This document shows positions 7,428 to 17,434 of a stretch of DNA of 46,064 bases, piece after piece (position 1 is the stretch's first letter; each line of letters starts with the position of its first letter). Location: assembly GCA_024654625.1 (NCBI GenBank), contig JANLHB010000035.1, forward strand, positions 1-46,064, given 5' to 3'. A model generated the notes under the pieces. That model worked only from the letters and a program-made list of their open reading frames with translations, had not been told where the DNA came from and searched no databases. The position numbers were made by a program, and so were the translations under genes. This DNA is from Patescibacteria group bacterium (lineage in GTDB: Bacteria > Patescibacteriota > Minisyncoccia > GCA-002772825).

Positions 7428-7988
7428 ATGGAAAAAGATGAAAAAAATAACAATATAGACGATGATATAATCGCTCAAGACGAAAGCTCTTCTTCGTCAG
7501 ATATCGCCAAAGAGCTTAATTTAAAACTGAGTCAATGCGAGAAAGAAAGACAAGAATATCTTGAAGGCTGGCAGAGAGCTAAGGCGGACTTTATCAATTT
7601 TAAAAAGGAAGAAATTGATAATAGAAAAAAAATGGAAGCAATTTTTAAAGAGGCTGTTCTCGTTGATTTTTTGACAGTTACTGATAATTTTGAAATGGCT
7701 TTTGCCAATAAAGACGCTTGGGAAGGATTGCCTAAGGGCTGGCGCCAGGGGATTGAGCACATATATGCCCAATTGATAAGCGTTTTGGAATCTCATGGTT
7801 TGGACATTATAGAGTCAGATGGTAAAAAATTTAATCCGGAAGAACATAGGGCAATCGGGAGTATAGATGTTGACAGTGAAGAAAAAGATCATATTATTTT
7901 AGAGGAGTTACAACGAGGATATAGGCTAGGAGGAAAAGTTGTAAGACCTTCCCAGGTGAAAATAGGGATTTATAAAAAGGTTAATTAA
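7428..7988 (+). CDS. grpE: Nucleotide exchange factor GrpE
   Basis: The 186-residue protein has an acidic, low-complexity N-terminus, a long coiled coil (about residues 25-80, with EYLEGWQRAKADFINFKKE) and a C-terminal beta domain with HGLDIIESDGKKFNPEEHRAIG and VVRPSQVKIG. GrpE releases ADP from DnaK. It is the first gene of grpE-dnaK-dnaJ, and dnaK starts 12 bases after its stop. Length is normal. Confidence 0.95.
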   Translation: MEKDEKNNNIDDDIIAQDESSSSSDIAKELNLKLSQCEKERQEYLEGWQRAKADFINFKKEEIDNRKKMEAIFKEAVLVDFLTVTDNFEMAFANKDAWEGLPKGWRQGIEHIYAQLISVLESHGLDIIESDGKKFNPEEHRAIGSIDVDSEEKDHIILEELQRGYRLGGKVVRPSQVKIGIYKKVN

Positions 7989-8000
7989 ATTAAAATTATT

Positions 8001-9920
8001 ATGACAAAAATTTTAGGTATAGATCTAGGGACAACTAATTCAGCCATGGCTGTAATGGAAGGCGGAGAACCGAGAATTCTTGAGAATAGCGAAGGGAATA
8101 GAACTACGCCATCAATAGTGGCTGTTAGTAAAACAGGCGATCGATTGGTGGGTCTTCTTGCTAAGCGTCAAGCGGTTACTAATCCGGAAAATACGATATT
8201 TGGAGTTAAAAGACTGATAGGGCATAAATTTTCTGATCCGGAGATACAGAAAGACAGAGGTTTGATACCGTATAAAATAGAAGAGTCTTCAGACGGAAGC
8301 ATTAAGATAAAAATGGCTGATAAAACTTCTCGCCCGGAGGAAATATCCGCAATGATTCTGCAGAAGCTGAAGCAGGACGCTCAGACTAAGCTTGGTGAAA
8401 AAATTGAGGAAGTTGTTATTACTGTCCCTGCATATTTTAACGACTCGCAAAGAAAAGCGACTAAGGATGCTGGCGAGATAGCCGGATTTAAAGTAAGGAG
8501 GATTATAAATGAACCTACGGCCGCGGCCTTAGCTTACGGTTTTAACAAAAAGAAAGATGAAAAGATTGCGGTTTTTGATTTTGGCGGAGGTACATTTGAT
8601 ATATCAATATTGGAAGTCGGCGATGATGTGATAGAGGTTAAATCAACTGACGGCGACAGTCATATGGGCGGGGAAGATATTGATTTGAAGATTGTAAATT
8701 GGGTTGCCGAAGAATTTAAAAAAGAGTCAGGGATAGACGTAAGAAACGACGTTCTTGCTCTTCAGCGGTTAAAAGAGGCTTCCGAAAAAGCAAAACATGA
8801 ATTGTCTTCCACTATTGAATCTGAAATAAATATTCCTTTTATAACTTCTGACGCAAGCGGACCTAAGCATTTACTGATAAAACTCAGCAGGTCAAAGCTT
8901 GAAGAATTGGCTTCTGAATATGTAGATAGGGCTATGGTTATAACAAAAAGAGCGATTGATGCTTCCGGTTTTAAGATTGAGGATATAAACGAAGTCGTAT
9001 TGGTTGGTGGTCAGACCAGGATGCCGATTATTATAGAATCAGTTAAAAAGTTATTCGGAAGAGAGCCAAATAGGTCAATCAATCCGGATGAAGTTGTGGC
9101 TGCCGGCGCGGCTATTCAGGCTGGAATACTGCAGGGGGATGTTAAAGATATTCTTTTGCTTGATGTTATACCGCTTTCTTTGGGCATAGAAACTCTTGGC
9201 GGCGTGTCAACGAAACTTATTGAGAAAAATACGACAATTCCGACTTCAAAATCTCAAACTTTTTCAACGGCGGCTGATAATCAGACTTCTGTTGAGATTC
9301 ACATTCTTCAAGGCGACAGGCAGATGGCATCGGATAATAAGTCATTGGGTCGCTTTATATTAGATGGTATCCCGCCTTCTCCTCGCGGGGTTCCACAGGT
9401 TGAAGTTTCTTTTGATATAGACGCAAATGGTATTCTCAATGTTAAGGCTCGCGATAAGGCAAGCGGTAAAGAACAATCTGTCAGGATAGAGGCCTCAGGA
9501 GGCCTCTCTAAAGAAGAGGTAGAAAAGATGAAGAAAGACGCTGAACTTCATCGTGAAGAAGATGAAAAGAAAAAAGAGATGATAGATGTTAATAATAACG
9601 CTAGCGCGCTGGTGTATACTGCGGAGAAGGCGCTCCGCGATGCTGGCGATAAATTGCCGGAAGATGTTAAAAAAGCCGTAGAAGAAAAGATAATCAATCT
9701 TAATAAAGTAAAAGATGGTGACAATGCGGCAGAGATTAAAAAGGCTACAGAGGAATTATCCGCAGAAATTCAAAAGATAGGACAAAGTATGTATAAATCC
9801 GCTGAAGGTGGAAATAGAGAAGGACAAGGAAATAATCCTTCGTCTGGCGATGAGAATATTCGTGATGCGGAAATGGATGATGACAAGCCGGCTCCGGGTG
9901 AAGGTGACAAAAAGGAATAA
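8001..9920 (+). CDS. dnaK: Chaperone DnaK (Hsp70)
   Basis: The 639-residue protein has the full Hsp70 layout. The ATPase domain (about 1-375) carries [39 protein letters not shown] and [18 protein letters not shown]. The interdomain linker is [16 protein letters not shown], followed by the substrate-binding domain and a helical lid. The C-terminus is Gly- and acid-rich ([14 protein letters not shown]). DnaK folds and rescues proteins in the cytoplasm with DnaJ and GrpE, encoded on either side. No SD and no CIRCE are visible. Confidence 0.97.
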   Translation: MTKILGIDLGTTNSAMAVMEGGEPRILENSEGNRTTPSIVAVSKTGDRLVGLLAKRQAVTNPENTIFGVKRLIGHKFSDPEIQKDRGLIPYKIEESSDGSIKIKMADKTSRPEEISAMILQKLKQDAQTKLGEKIEEVVITVPAYFNDSQRKATKDAGEIAGFKVRRIINEPTAAALAYGFNKKKDEKIAVFDFGGGTFDISILEVGDDVIEVKSTDGDSHMGGEDIDLKIVNWVAEEFKKESGIDVRNDVLALQRLKEASEKAKHELSSTIESEINIPFITSDASGPKHLLIKLSRSKLEELASEYVDRAMVITKRAIDASGFKIEDINEVVLVGGQTRMPIIIESVKKLFGREPNRSINPDEVVAAGAAIQAGILQGDVKDILLLDVIPLSLGIETLGGVSTKLIEKNTTIPTSKSQTFSTAADNQTSVEIHILQGDRQMASDNKSLGRFILDGIPPSPRGVPQVEVSFDIDANGILNVKARDKASGKEQSVRIEASGGLSKEEVEKMKKDAELHREEDEKKKEMIDVNNNASALVYTAEKALRDAGDKLPEDVKKAVEEKIINLNKVKDGDNAAEIKKATEELSAEIQKIGQSMYKSAEGGNREGQGNNPSSGDENIRDAEMDDDKPAPGEGDKKE

Positions 9921-9963
9921 AATCTATAATATATACAAATAAGGCTAAGACCTTTTATTCAGT

Positions 9964-11043
9964 ATGAAAAATTACTACGACGCCCTTGGAGTACCTAAAA
10001 ACGCTTCTAAAGAAGAAATTAAAAAAGCGTTTAGAAAGCTTGCTCATAAACATCATCCTGACAAAAAGGGCGGTGATGAGGCCGCTTTTAAAGAGATTAA
10101 TGAGGCCTATCATGTGCTGACAGATGATAAAAAGCGTTCCGAGTACGATAGATACGGACGGGTTTTTGACGGCGCCAGTGGGGCAGGCGGAGCAAATGGT
10201 GGATTTGAGGGTTTTGATTTTGGGGGGTTTTCCGCTGATGGCGGCGCAGCCGGTTTTGATTTTGGAGATATTTTTGAAGATATCTTTGGCGGTTTTAATG
10301 CAGGATACGGAAGAGGCGCGCGGCGCGGACGCGACATATCAATTGATCTTGAGCTTTCTTTTGAAGAATCAATTTTTGGAGCAGAAAGGAAAGTGCTTTT
10401 AAATAAACTTGCCACTTGCGATAAGTGCAGTGGAAGCGGAGGAGAGCCCGGTTCAGGCATGAAAGAATGTCCTATTTGTCGCGGGCAAGGCAGGGTAAGA
10501 GAGACTAAGAAATCTATTTTTGGGACTTTCGCAAGCGTAAGAGAATGCGAAGAATGCAATGGTAAAGGTAAAATTCCCGATAAAAAATGTTCTACTTGTC
10601 ATGGTGCGGGAGTATTAAAGAAGAGCGGAGAAATAACCATAACTATCCCTAAGGGGATTCAAAATGGAGAAATGATAAAACTTCCAGGCGCAGGCGAGGC
10701 TGTCTCTCATGGAGCGTCAGGCGATCTTTATGTAAAGATTCATATATTGTCTCATAAAATTTTTAAAAGAGAAGGGAATAATTTATTGATGAATCTTGAT
10801 ATTAAGTTTTCCGAAGCTATTATAGGCGTTAAGAGAGATATAAATACATTAGACGGCCTTATAAAGGTGAATATTCCAAAAGGGATTGATTCCGGTGAAG
10901 TTTTACGAGCGCGCGGGTATGGAGCTTTTTATGATAATAAAAAAAGGGGCGATCTTTTAATCAAGGTTATCGTTAAAACTCCCAAAAATCTTTCTAAAAA
11001 AGCGAAATCTCTTATAGAAGACCTGCAAAAAGAAGGGATATAG
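9964..11043 (+). CDS. dnaJ: Co-chaperone DnaJ (Hsp40, type I)
   Basis: The 359-residue protein has a J domain (about 1-70) with the HPD triad in KHHPDKKGGDE, and a Gly/Phe-rich linker (about 75-115). Four zinc-finger repeats follow (CDKCSGSG, CPICRGQG, CEECNGKG, CSTCHGAG), then C-terminal substrate-binding domains. It stimulates DnaK ATP hydrolysis and delivers clients. The cysteine motifs are complete. The gap from dnaK is 43 bases, and the stop is TAG. Confidence 0.96.
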   Translation: MKNYYDALGVPKNASKEEIKKAFRKLAHKHHPDKKGGDEAAFKEINEAYHVLTDDKKRSEYDRYGRVFDGASGAGGANGGFEGFDFGGFSADGGAAGFDFGDIFEDIFGGFNAGYGRGARRGRDISIDLELSFEESIFGAERKVLLNKLATCDKCSGSGGEPGSGMKECPICRGQGRVRETKKSIFGTFASVRECEECNGKGKIPDKKCSTCHGAGVLKKSGEITITIPKGIQNGEMIKLPGAGEAVSHGASGDLYVKIHILSHKIFKREGNNLLMNLDIKFSEAIIGVKRDINTLDGLIKVNIPKGIDSGEVLRARGYGAFYDNKKRGDLLIKVIVKTPKNLSKKAKSLIEDLQKEGI

Positions 11044-11054
11044 ATAAAATAAAT

Positions 11055-11558
11055 ATGCCGTTACTTGCTCAATTAGATTCCATCTTAACAAATCCTTCTT
11101 GGGAAGTTTTGTTATACTCTTTTCTTTTTGTTTCAATGCTGTTTTACACGATGTATTTTAAAAAAGGGAAAATCATCGCTCTCTTTATGTCTTTATATAT
11201 ATCCATTTTTATCTTTTTAAATTTTCCTTATTTAAAATTTACTGTTTTAGACAGTTTTGATTCAACACAAGCTCTTTTTTACAGATTGGGCATATTCGTC
11301 ATATTTGTAGTTATTTTTTATGTATTGCTGGTAAAAATAGGCATTTCAGAGAGCAGTTTTTCTAAGGCCAAATGGTATGAGGCAATCATATTTACTATTT
11401 TAGGCGTCGGCCTTATAGTGAGCTTTCTTTTACATTTTTTCAAGGCGGATTTTCTCTATGAATTTTCAGATATTTCAAAATATCTTTTTTCTTCAGGCAA
11501 TTTATTTTTCTGGTGGCTCATTGCTCCATTTGCGGCCTTTTTCTTTTTTAAGAGATAA
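11055..11558 (+). CDS. Multi-pass membrane protein, unknown
   Basis: The 167-residue product is very hydrophobic, with about five predicted transmembrane segments (near residues 15-35, 40-60, 77-97, 110-132 and 147-165), Lys-rich short loops and a terminal KR. I recognise no family with confidence; the topology loosely recalls CvpA-like proteins. It starts 11 bases after dnaJ and precedes the MreD-like and PBP2 genes, so a cell-envelope role is a reasonable guess from context only. Confidence 0.6.
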   Translation: MPLLAQLDSILTNPSWEVLLYSFLFVSMLFYTMYFKKGKIIALFMSLYISIFIFLNFPYLKFTVLDSFDSTQALFYRLGIFVIFVVIFYVLLVKIGISESSFSKAKWYEAIIFTILGVGLIVSFLLHFFKADFLYEFSDISKYLFSSGNLFFWWLIAPFAAFFFFKR

Positions 11559-11575
11559 TCTGTTAAAATAAAAAG

Positions 11576-11848
11576 ATGTTGAGGCGAATCATCTTTAATA
11601 TAATTATTCTATCAAGCATATTTTTATCGCCATGGTGGTGGCTGCCGGTCATATTGGTTATTTTTTCCGCTTTTATTTTTCAGCATTTTTGGGAAGCGAT
11701 TATTTTTGGTGTTTTAATAGATTCATTAAGCGGCCCGTCAAATCTTGCTTTTCTTTTTGGTTTAAATAATTGGATTTTTACGATATCTCTTCTGACAATT
11801 TTTCTGATGATAGATAAATTTAAAAAACATTTGTCTTTCTATAAATAA
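11576..11848 (+). CDS. Small membrane protein, MreD-like by context
   Basis: The 90-residue product is mostly membrane helices: a PWWWLPVILVIFSAFIFQHFW stretch, then GVLIDSLSGPSNLAFLFGLN and a last helix ending in a basic tail. A GxxxD-x4-G pattern followed by a gene for PBP2 recalls mreD, but the usual MreD is about twice as long. TAAAAT at 11564-11569 ends 6 bases before the ATG, so it may have its own promoter. The PBP2 gene starts 5 bases after its stop. Function is inferred mostly from position. Confidence 0.5.
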   Translation: MLRRIIFNIIILSSIFLSPWWWLPVILVIFSAFIFQHFWEAIIFGVLIDSLSGPSNLAFLFGLNNWIFTISLLTIFLMIDKFKKHLSFYK

Positions 11849-11853
11849 TTAGT

Positions 11854-13605
11854 ATGCCAGTGAAAAAAAAATATTTAAACAATCATCAAAAGAGCGTCAA
11901 GCCCGGATTGGGAAATTCATTTGTATCAAGGAAAAATTTTGAGATAGATCCTGATGAGATTTTTCTGGATTCAAAAAATATCCCTAGATTTGAGATTGAC
12001 CAGCTTGAGGGCAGGATAGAAAAGCCGATAAATAAAAAAATTTTTTCTTTTTTTATTATTTTCTTTATAGTTGTGGAAATTTTATTTATGATCAGACTTT
12101 GGACTGTTGAAGTTTCCAGAGGCGAGGCTTTCTCAATATTGAGCGAAAATAACAGATTGAGATCAGTCAGACTTTTTTCTAGCAGAGGGGTTATTTATGA
12201 TAAATTCGGGCAGAAACTTGCTTGGAATGACACAGACTCAAGAAAGTATTTTGGCGGCGGTCTTTCTCATGTTGTCGGTTATATAGGTTATCCTAATAAA
12301 GGAGATACTGATGATATAGAGATGCTTTATTCTAAAGAGATGATTGGTAAGGCCGGTATTGAAAAGATTTATAATAATATTTTAAGCGGAAAGGCCGGTT
12401 TGAAATTAATTGAAATTGACGCGCATAATAATGTGAAGTCGGAAAGCGTCCAGAAGATGCCTGTTGACGGAGATAGTATTTATCTTTCAATTGATGCTGA
12501 ATTTCAAAATAATTTATATCAATACATAGAAAGCCTGTCTTTGGACAAGGGTTTTACGGGTGGAGCCGGTATTTTTATGGATATTGGTTCAGGTGAAATA
12601 TTATCTATTGTGAGTTTTCCGGAATACGATTCTGAAATTTTATCCAAGGGCGAACCTAAAGAAAAAATCAATTCTTATTTGGCGGATAAAAGGAATCCTT
12701 TTGTTAATAGGGCTGTTTCAGGCATTTATACTCCAGGCTCTATTATGAAGCTCGTTATGTCAGTAGCCGCCTTAAATGAAGGGATTATAGAGCCTGATAA
12801 AGAAATTTTCAGTTCAGGCTCTATTTCTATTCCTAATCCATTTTTCCCTGAATTAGTATCGGTTTTTCCGGATTGGAAAGCTCACGGTTTTGTGGATATG
12901 AGAAAAGCCTTAGCTGTTTCATCAAACGTTTATTTTTATGAAATTGGAGGCGGTTTTGAGGGGATGAAAGGATTGGGCATTGAAAAGATAGGATATTATT
13001 CAAAAATGTTTGGGTTGGGGAAGGCAGTCGGGATTGATCTTTTAGACGAGAGTATCGGATTAGTACCAAGTCCGGAAGAAAAAATAGCCAAGTCTTCCGA
13101 TAGAGATAATATATGGCGCATCGGAGATACTTACAATGCTTCTATCGGGCAGGGAGATTTTCAGGTGACGGTTGCTCAAATGGTAAAAATGGTTTCTGCT
13201 ATTGCCACTGAGGGTAATCTTTTAAATCCTCATTTGATAAAAAAATGCGAGGGTAATTGCGGCGGTATTTCAACAGATAAATTTAATAATATTGAAAAGC
13301 TTAATATTCCGGAGGAGTATTTTGAAGTGGTAAAAGAGGGGATGAGAATGGCGGTAACAAAGGGTACCGCGCAAGGTTTAAATATTTATGGAGTTAAGAT
13401 TGGGGCAAAAACAGGGACAGCGGAGATAGGATCAAAGTATGTGAATTCATGGGTTGTAGGATTTGCTCCTTATGATAATCCTAAAATCGCATTTTCTCTT
13501 GTGATGGAAAAAGGAGACAGGGATAATACTATCGGCGCGCTTTATGTCGCAAGACAGTCAATAGAGTGGCTGTTAAAAAATAGACCCGAATATCTTACTG
13601 ATTAG
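11854..13605 (+). CDS. mrdA: Penicillin-binding protein 2, class B transpeptidase
   Basis: The 583-residue protein has a cytoplasmic N-terminus, one transmembrane helix (about 62-85) and a short PBP dimer domain (RGVIYDKFGQKLAWN). The transpeptidase domain has all three catalytic motifs: S-x-x-K at about 296-299 (PGSIMK), S-x-N at about 356-358 (SSN) and KTGT at about 519-522. It cross-links peptidoglycan during elongation, normally with the RodA glycosyltransferase, which is not in the window. Two membrane genes lie just upstream. It is slightly shorter than many PBP2 proteins, mainly in the dimer domain. The stop is TAG. Confidence 0.9.
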   Translation: MPVKKKYLNNHQKSVKPGLGNSFVSRKNFEIDPDEIFLDSKNIPRFEIDQLEGRIEKPINKKIFSFFIIFFIVVEILFMIRLWTVEVSRGEAFSILSENNRLRSVRLFSSRGVIYDKFGQKLAWNDTDSRKYFGGGLSHVVGYIGYPNKGDTDDIEMLYSKEMIGKAGIEKIYNNILSGKAGLKLIEIDAHNNVKSESVQKMPVDGDSIYLSIDAEFQNNLYQYIESLSLDKGFTGGAGIFMDIGSGEILSIVSFPEYDSEILSKGEPKEKINSYLADKRNPFVNRAVSGIYTPGSIMKLVMSVAALNEGIIEPDKEIFSSGSISIPNPFFPELVSVFPDWKAHGFVDMRKALAVSSNVYFYEIGGGFEGMKGLGIEKIGYYSKMFGLGKAVGIDLLDESIGLVPSPEEKIAKSSDRDNIWRIGDTYNASIGQGDFQVTVAQMVKMVSAIATEGNLLNPHLIKKCEGNCGGISTDKFNNIEKLNIPEEYFEVVKEGMRMAVTKGTAQGLNIYGVKIGAKTGTAEIGSKYVNSWVVGFAPYDNPKIAFSLVMEKGDRDNTIGALYVARQSIEWLLKNRPEYLTD

Positions 13606-13677
13606 ACTATTTTATAAGAGAAATATGGCACAGCTCCGCGCTTTGTCATATTGATAGATTGTGTTAGAATAATTTTT

Positions 13678-15180
13678 ATGAGTTCATTTGAAGAGATAAG
13701 AAACGAAAGAATTAATAAATTAAATATATTGAAAGATGCCGGTGTAAATCCTTATCCGATAGAAGCAAATAAGGATTATTCAACATCGGAAGCTATTAAT
13801 GATTTTTCCAAGCTGTCCAAAAGGAAAAAATCGTTTTTTATGGCAGGCAGAATTATGACTATCAGGGGCCACGGCGGGTCAACTTTTTTTGATTTTTTGG
13901 ACGATGGAGTAAAAATGCAGGCTTATTTGAAAAAAGATGAAATTGGCGATGATTCCTATGGATTATTTATTGACGCGGTTGATATCGGCGATTTTGTAGA
14001 GTTGAAAGGGACTCTTTTTAAAACAAAGAAAAATGAAAAGACGCTTAAGGTTTCCGAGTGGAAAATGCTTTCTAAGTCAGTGAGGCCTCTTCCTGACAAA
14101 TGGCATGGTTTATCAGACGTAGAGGAGCGGTTTAGAAAAAGATACCTTGATTTACTGATGTCTCTTGATGTTAGAAATCGTTTTATTGTTCGTTTTAAAA
14201 TTATTTCAGAAATTAGAAATTTGTTAAACAAAGAAGGCTATTTAGAGGTGGAAACGCCGATACTTCAACCTTTGGCCGGAGGAGCCACTGCAGAACCTTT
14301 TATAACCCATCATAATGCGCTTGATATTGATCTATACTTAAGAATAGCTCCTGAACTTTATCTTAAGAAATTATTGGTCGGCGGATTCTCAAAAGTTTAT
14401 GAGATAGGAAGAAATTTTAGAAATGAAGGCATATCTCCTACTCATAATCCGGAGTTTACAATGCTTGAATTTTATGAGGCGTATTCCAATGCCGAAGCCC
14501 AACGCGCTTTTATTGAAAAAATGTTTAGGGCTTTGGTGAAAAATATATTTAAAAAATCTTCTATTGGATACGGCGGTAGTACTATAGATTTTTCAAAAAA
14601 ATTCTCAGTAATATCTTATTTTGATTTATTGAAAAAATATACATTAATTGTAAACCCATCTTCTTTAAGCCTGGCCGATGTAGCTCTTAAGGCAAAACAA
14701 TTCGGCATAACGGTAGAAAATCACGAAGCAAAGGAGAAAATTATAGATAATATTTATAAGAAAATATGCCGTCCGAAACTTATCCAGCCTACATTCATAA
14801 TTGATTATCCGGCTGAGTTTTCACCTTTCGCTAAGAGGAAAGATAATGACGCTTCTTTTATAGACAGGTTCCAACTTGTTGTTGGCGGGATTGAGATAGT
14901 AAATGCCTTTTCGGAGCTTAATGACCCGTTTGATCAAAAAGAAAGATTTTTAGAGCAAGATAGAAAAAGAAAAGAAGGAGAGGCGGAAGTTTCTCCGAGC
15001 GATGAAGGTTATCTTGAGGCGATGGAATATGGCATGCCTCCGTCGGGAGGCGTTGGTGTCGGCATAGATAGGCTGGTGATGCTCTTTTCTGATGTTCAAA
15101 ATATAAAAGAAGTTATTTTGTTTCCAACGATGAAGCCAAAAACATCCGAAGTTGGCAAAATCAAAGAAGAAAATCGTTAA
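13678..15180 (+). CDS. lysS: Lysyl-tRNA synthetase, class II
   Basis: The 500-residue enzyme charges tRNA-Lys. An N-terminal OB-fold anticodon domain (about 55-150) is followed by a class II catalytic core with motif 1 (EVETPILQPLAGGATAEPF), motif 2 (FRNEGISPTHNPEFTMLEFYEAY region) and motif 3 (GVGVGIDRLVMLFSD). I start it at ATG 13678; the longer frame from TTG 13651 runs through the -10-like TAGAAT (13665-13670), 7 bases before the ATG. Its 3' end overlaps miaA, encoded on the other strand, by 20 bases. Confidence 0.95.
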   Translation: MSSFEEIRNERINKLNILKDAGVNPYPIEANKDYSTSEAINDFSKLSKRKKSFFMAGRIMTIRGHGGSTFFDFLDDGVKMQAYLKKDEIGDDSYGLFIDAVDIGDFVELKGTLFKTKKNEKTLKVSEWKMLSKSVRPLPDKWHGLSDVEERFRKRYLDLLMSLDVRNRFIVRFKIISEIRNLLNKEGYLEVETPILQPLAGGATAEPFITHHNALDIDLYLRIAPELYLKKLLVGGFSKVYEIGRNFRNEGISPTHNPEFTMLEFYEAYSNAEAQRAFIEKMFRALVKNIFKKSSIGYGGSTIDFSKKFSVISYFDLLKKYTLIVNPSSLSLADVALKAKQFGITVENHEAKEKIIDNIYKKICRPKLIQPTFIIDYPAEFSPFAKRKDNDASFIDRFQLVVGGIEIVNAFSELNDPFDQKERFLEQDRKRKEGEAEVSPSDEGYLEAMEYGMPPSGGVGVGIDRLVMLFSDVQNIKEVILFPTMKPKTSEVGKIKEENR

Positions 15181-16072
15181 TCAATTTTTCAGATTTTCTT
15201 AACCTGCCTTCTTCGGCAGTAAGCCATTTAATTCGCTTGTCTCTTTTAAACCATGTCATTTGTCGTTTGGCATATTTATAGTTTGCTGTCAGCATTTTTT
15301 GGAGCATCTCGTCTTTGCTGATTTTTCCTCTTATAAAGAGGGCCGGATACTTGTATTCAAAGCCCATTTCATAAAGTTTTTTCCAGCTTAGGCCTTTTTG
15401 TCGTACATTTTTTATCTCTTTTAGCAATCCTGCTTTCAGCATTTTCTTGACCCTTTTTTCGATTCTTTGTTTTAATTTTTCGTTGTCTAAATTTAGTCCT
15501 ATTTGCAAAAATTGATAATTAGTATCTGGTGACGATTTAAATTCAGGGACATTGCCGAGCATTTTTGCTATTTCAATAGCCCTGATAAGCCGTCTAGGAT
15601 TATTTTTATCAATCGCTTCGGCTCGGCGCGAATCCATTTTTTTTAATATCCTAAAAAGTTCTTCGTTTGTTTTTGTTTCAAGTTTTTTACGCAGTGTTTT
15701 ATTTGGCGGCACTTCTGGAATGGAGATATTATCAACTATAGATTGTATATATAATCCTGTTCCGCCGACAATTATAGGAATTTTATCTTTATCTAATATA
15801 TTTTGCATTACTTCATCAGCGAGCTTTTTATATTGAACTACGGAAAAAGCTTTTCTCGGACTTATTATACTCATAAGGTGATGTGGAATTCCTTTCATTT
15901 CTTTACTCTTAATTTTACCTGTTCCAATATTAAGCGATGTGTAGATTTGGCGAGAGTCTGCAGATATTATCTCGCCATTTATCTTTCCGGCAATTTTTAC
16001 GGCAAAATCGCTTTTACCTACGGCAGTCGGACCAAGTATGACTATTATTTTATTTCTCCTTTTAGTTTCCAT
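15161..16072 (-). CDS. miaA: tRNA dimethylallyltransferase MiaA
   Basis: The 303-residue enzyme transfers a dimethylallyl group to A37 of tRNAs reading UNN codons. The P-loop GPTAVGKSDFAVKIA (about 13-27), the SADSRQIYTSLNIGTGK segment, and VGGTGLYIQSIVD are all present, with the tRNA-binding insert and a C-terminal YAKRQMTWFKRD motif. Its start overlaps the miaB end by 28 bases, so the two genes are probably translated from one mRNA. They catalyse consecutive steps of ms2i6A37 formation. It ends in TGA, showing that TGA is a stop here. Confidence 0.95.
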   Translation of the reverse strand: METKRRNKIIVILGPTAVGKSDFAVKIAGKINGEIISADSRQIYTSLNIGTGKIKSKEMKGIPHHLMSIISPRKAFSVVQYKKLADEVMQNILDKDKIPIIVGGTGLYIQSIVDNISIPEVPPNKTLRKKLETKTNEELFRILKKMDSRRAEAIDKNNPRRLIRAIEIAKMLGNVPEFKSSPDTNYQFLQIGLNLDNEKLKQRIEKRVKKMLKAGLLKEIKNVRQKGLSWKKLYEMGFEYKYPALFIRGKISKDEMLQKMLTANYKYAKRQMTWFKRDKRIKWLTAEEGRLRKSEKLINDFLL

Positions 16073-17331
16073 GGTCCTATATCTGTGATTATTACATCCC
16101 TAAATTCTCCCACTTTTATTTTTGCTGACGGCTTTATTTCAACAAGTTTGTTTCCTTCAGTTCTTCCCCGAAAACTGCCTTTATCTTTTCTGTCTATAAG
16201 GACACGAACTGTCTTTCCTTTCAGTTTTTTATTGTTTTTAAGAGCGGTTTTTGCAAGAATATTGTTAAGTTTATTTTTCCTATCCTCTTTTTCTTTATGA
16301 GGGACATCGTCTTTCATTATCATTGCCGCAGCAGTGCCAGGTCGTGGCGAATACTCAGAAAGAAAAGCCATGTCAAAGCCGATACTCTTGAAGAGGTTTT
16401 TTGTGTTCTTGAATTGATCTTTTGTTTCCCCGGGGAATCCGACGATAATATCGGTTGATATTGCAATATCAGGGATAGCTTTTCTTATTTTTTTAACCAG
16501 TTTTTTGTAGTGATTGGCAGTATATGGCCTATTCATTTTTTTTAATATTTTATTGTCTCCCGATTGCGCCGGCAGGTTTATATAATGAGCGAATTTTTCG
16601 GATTCTTTCATTGCTTTTATCGTATCGATTGAAAAGTCTTTAGGGTGAGGGGAAGTAAATCGTATCCAGAAGTCGCCCGGAATATTATTTATCATTCGCA
16701 ATAGATCGGGAAACTTTAGACCCTTATCGTTATAAGAATTCACATTTTGCCCCAGAAGCCAGAGCTCTTTGTATTCTTTTCCAATTAATTTTTTTACCTC
16801 GTTTATGATGTCATTAGCCGGTCTTGAATATTCTCGGTCTCTGGAATAGGGAACTATGCAGTATGTGCAAAAATTATTGCAACCGTATGAGATTGGGATA
16901 TTAGCGGAGAATTTAGAAGTATATTTCGGCTCCAGATTCAGATAATCATTCTTAATGTCAGACGTCCGACGTCTGACATTCTTTATGTTTAGGAGTTTGG
17001 GGAGGGTGGAGATATTCTTAATATCTATGAAGATGTCTACAAAAGGGAGGCGTCTTTTGAGGTCTTTGTCGCTGTAGTGCATCATACAGCCGGTTAAGAC
17101 AATTTTCAATTTACGATTTATATTTCTTAATTTTTCTACCTCTTTTTTGTAGCCGAATATCCTGTCCTCGGCTTTTTGACGGACGGAGCAAGTATTAAAG
17201 ACTAGAATATCGGTTTTCTGTTTGTTTTCCGTTTTTATAAGACCGGTATTTTCAAGAACGCTGGCTATTCGTTCAGAATCAGCAAGATTTGATTGACATC
17301 CGAAAGTTGTGATGTGATAAGTCTTAAGCAT
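16045..17331 (-). CDS. miaB: tRNA methylthiotransferase MiaB
   Basis: The 428-residue radical-SAM enzyme adds the 2-methylthio group to i6A37. The N-terminal UPF0004 domain has three cluster cysteines (TFGCQSN, NTCSVRQ, LTGCMMH). The radical-SAM motif C-x3-C-x2-C occurs in GCNNFCTYCIVPYSRDRE, followed by SAM-core segments (LLGQNVNSY, STDIIVGFPGET) and a C-terminal TRAM domain (about 370-428). Between the first domain and the radical-SAM motif, the coding sequence contains a 27-base perfect palindrome (16954-16980) encoding NVRRRTSDIK. It is cotranscribed with miaA. Confidence 0.95.
   Translation of the reverse strand: MLKTYHITTFGCQSNLADSERIASVLENTGLIKTENKQKTDILVFNTCSVRQKAEDRIFGYKKEVEKLRNINRKLKIVLTGCMMHYSDKDLKRRLPFVDIFIDIKNISTLPKLLNIKNVRRRTSDIKNDYLNLEPKYTSKFSANIPISYGCNNFCTYCIVPYSRDREYSRPANDIINEVKKLIGKEYKELWLLGQNVNSYNDKGLKFPDLLRMINNIPGDFWIRFTSPHPKDFSIDTIKAMKESEKFAHYINLPAQSGDNKILKKMNRPYTANHYKKLVKKIRKAIPDIAISTDIIVGFPGETKDQFKNTKNLFKSIGFDMAFLSEYSPRPGTAAAMIMKDDVPHKEKEDRKNKLNNILAKTALKNNKKLKGKTVRVLIDRKDKGSFRGRTEGNKLVEIKPSAKIKVGEFRDVIITDIGPWKLKGEIK
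16954..16980. repeat. 27-base perfect palindrome inside miaB
   Basis: AATGTCAGACGTC and GACGTCTGACATT are perfect reverse complements around one base. The palindrome lies in the variable stretch between the UPF0004 and radical-SAM domains of MiaB and keeps the reading frame. Confidence 0.85.
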
Positions 17332-17378
17332 AATGATAATTTAAGATAACATAATTAGCAATTTTTGTGAAAAGTATA

Positions 17379-17410
17379 TAAAAATGCCCCGGCAAAGAGC
17401 TTGCCGGGGC
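17379..17410 (-). terminator. Terminator of the 17435-17722 small gene
   Basis: On the minus strand GCCCCGGCAA and TTGCCGGGGC form a 10-pair stem with a 5-base loop (17386-17410), followed by ATTTTTAT. It lies 25 bases past the stop of the small SD-led gene and just before miaB. Confidence 0.88.
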
Positions 17411-17434
17411 GTGTGCGTAAGTGATCTTTTGTAT

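Noticed and set aside
10110-10559. 149-residue minus-strand frame inside dnaJ and similar long antisense frames
   Set aside because: They are shadows of strongly conserved genes, with low-complexity Pro/Ser-rich composition and no initiation signals.
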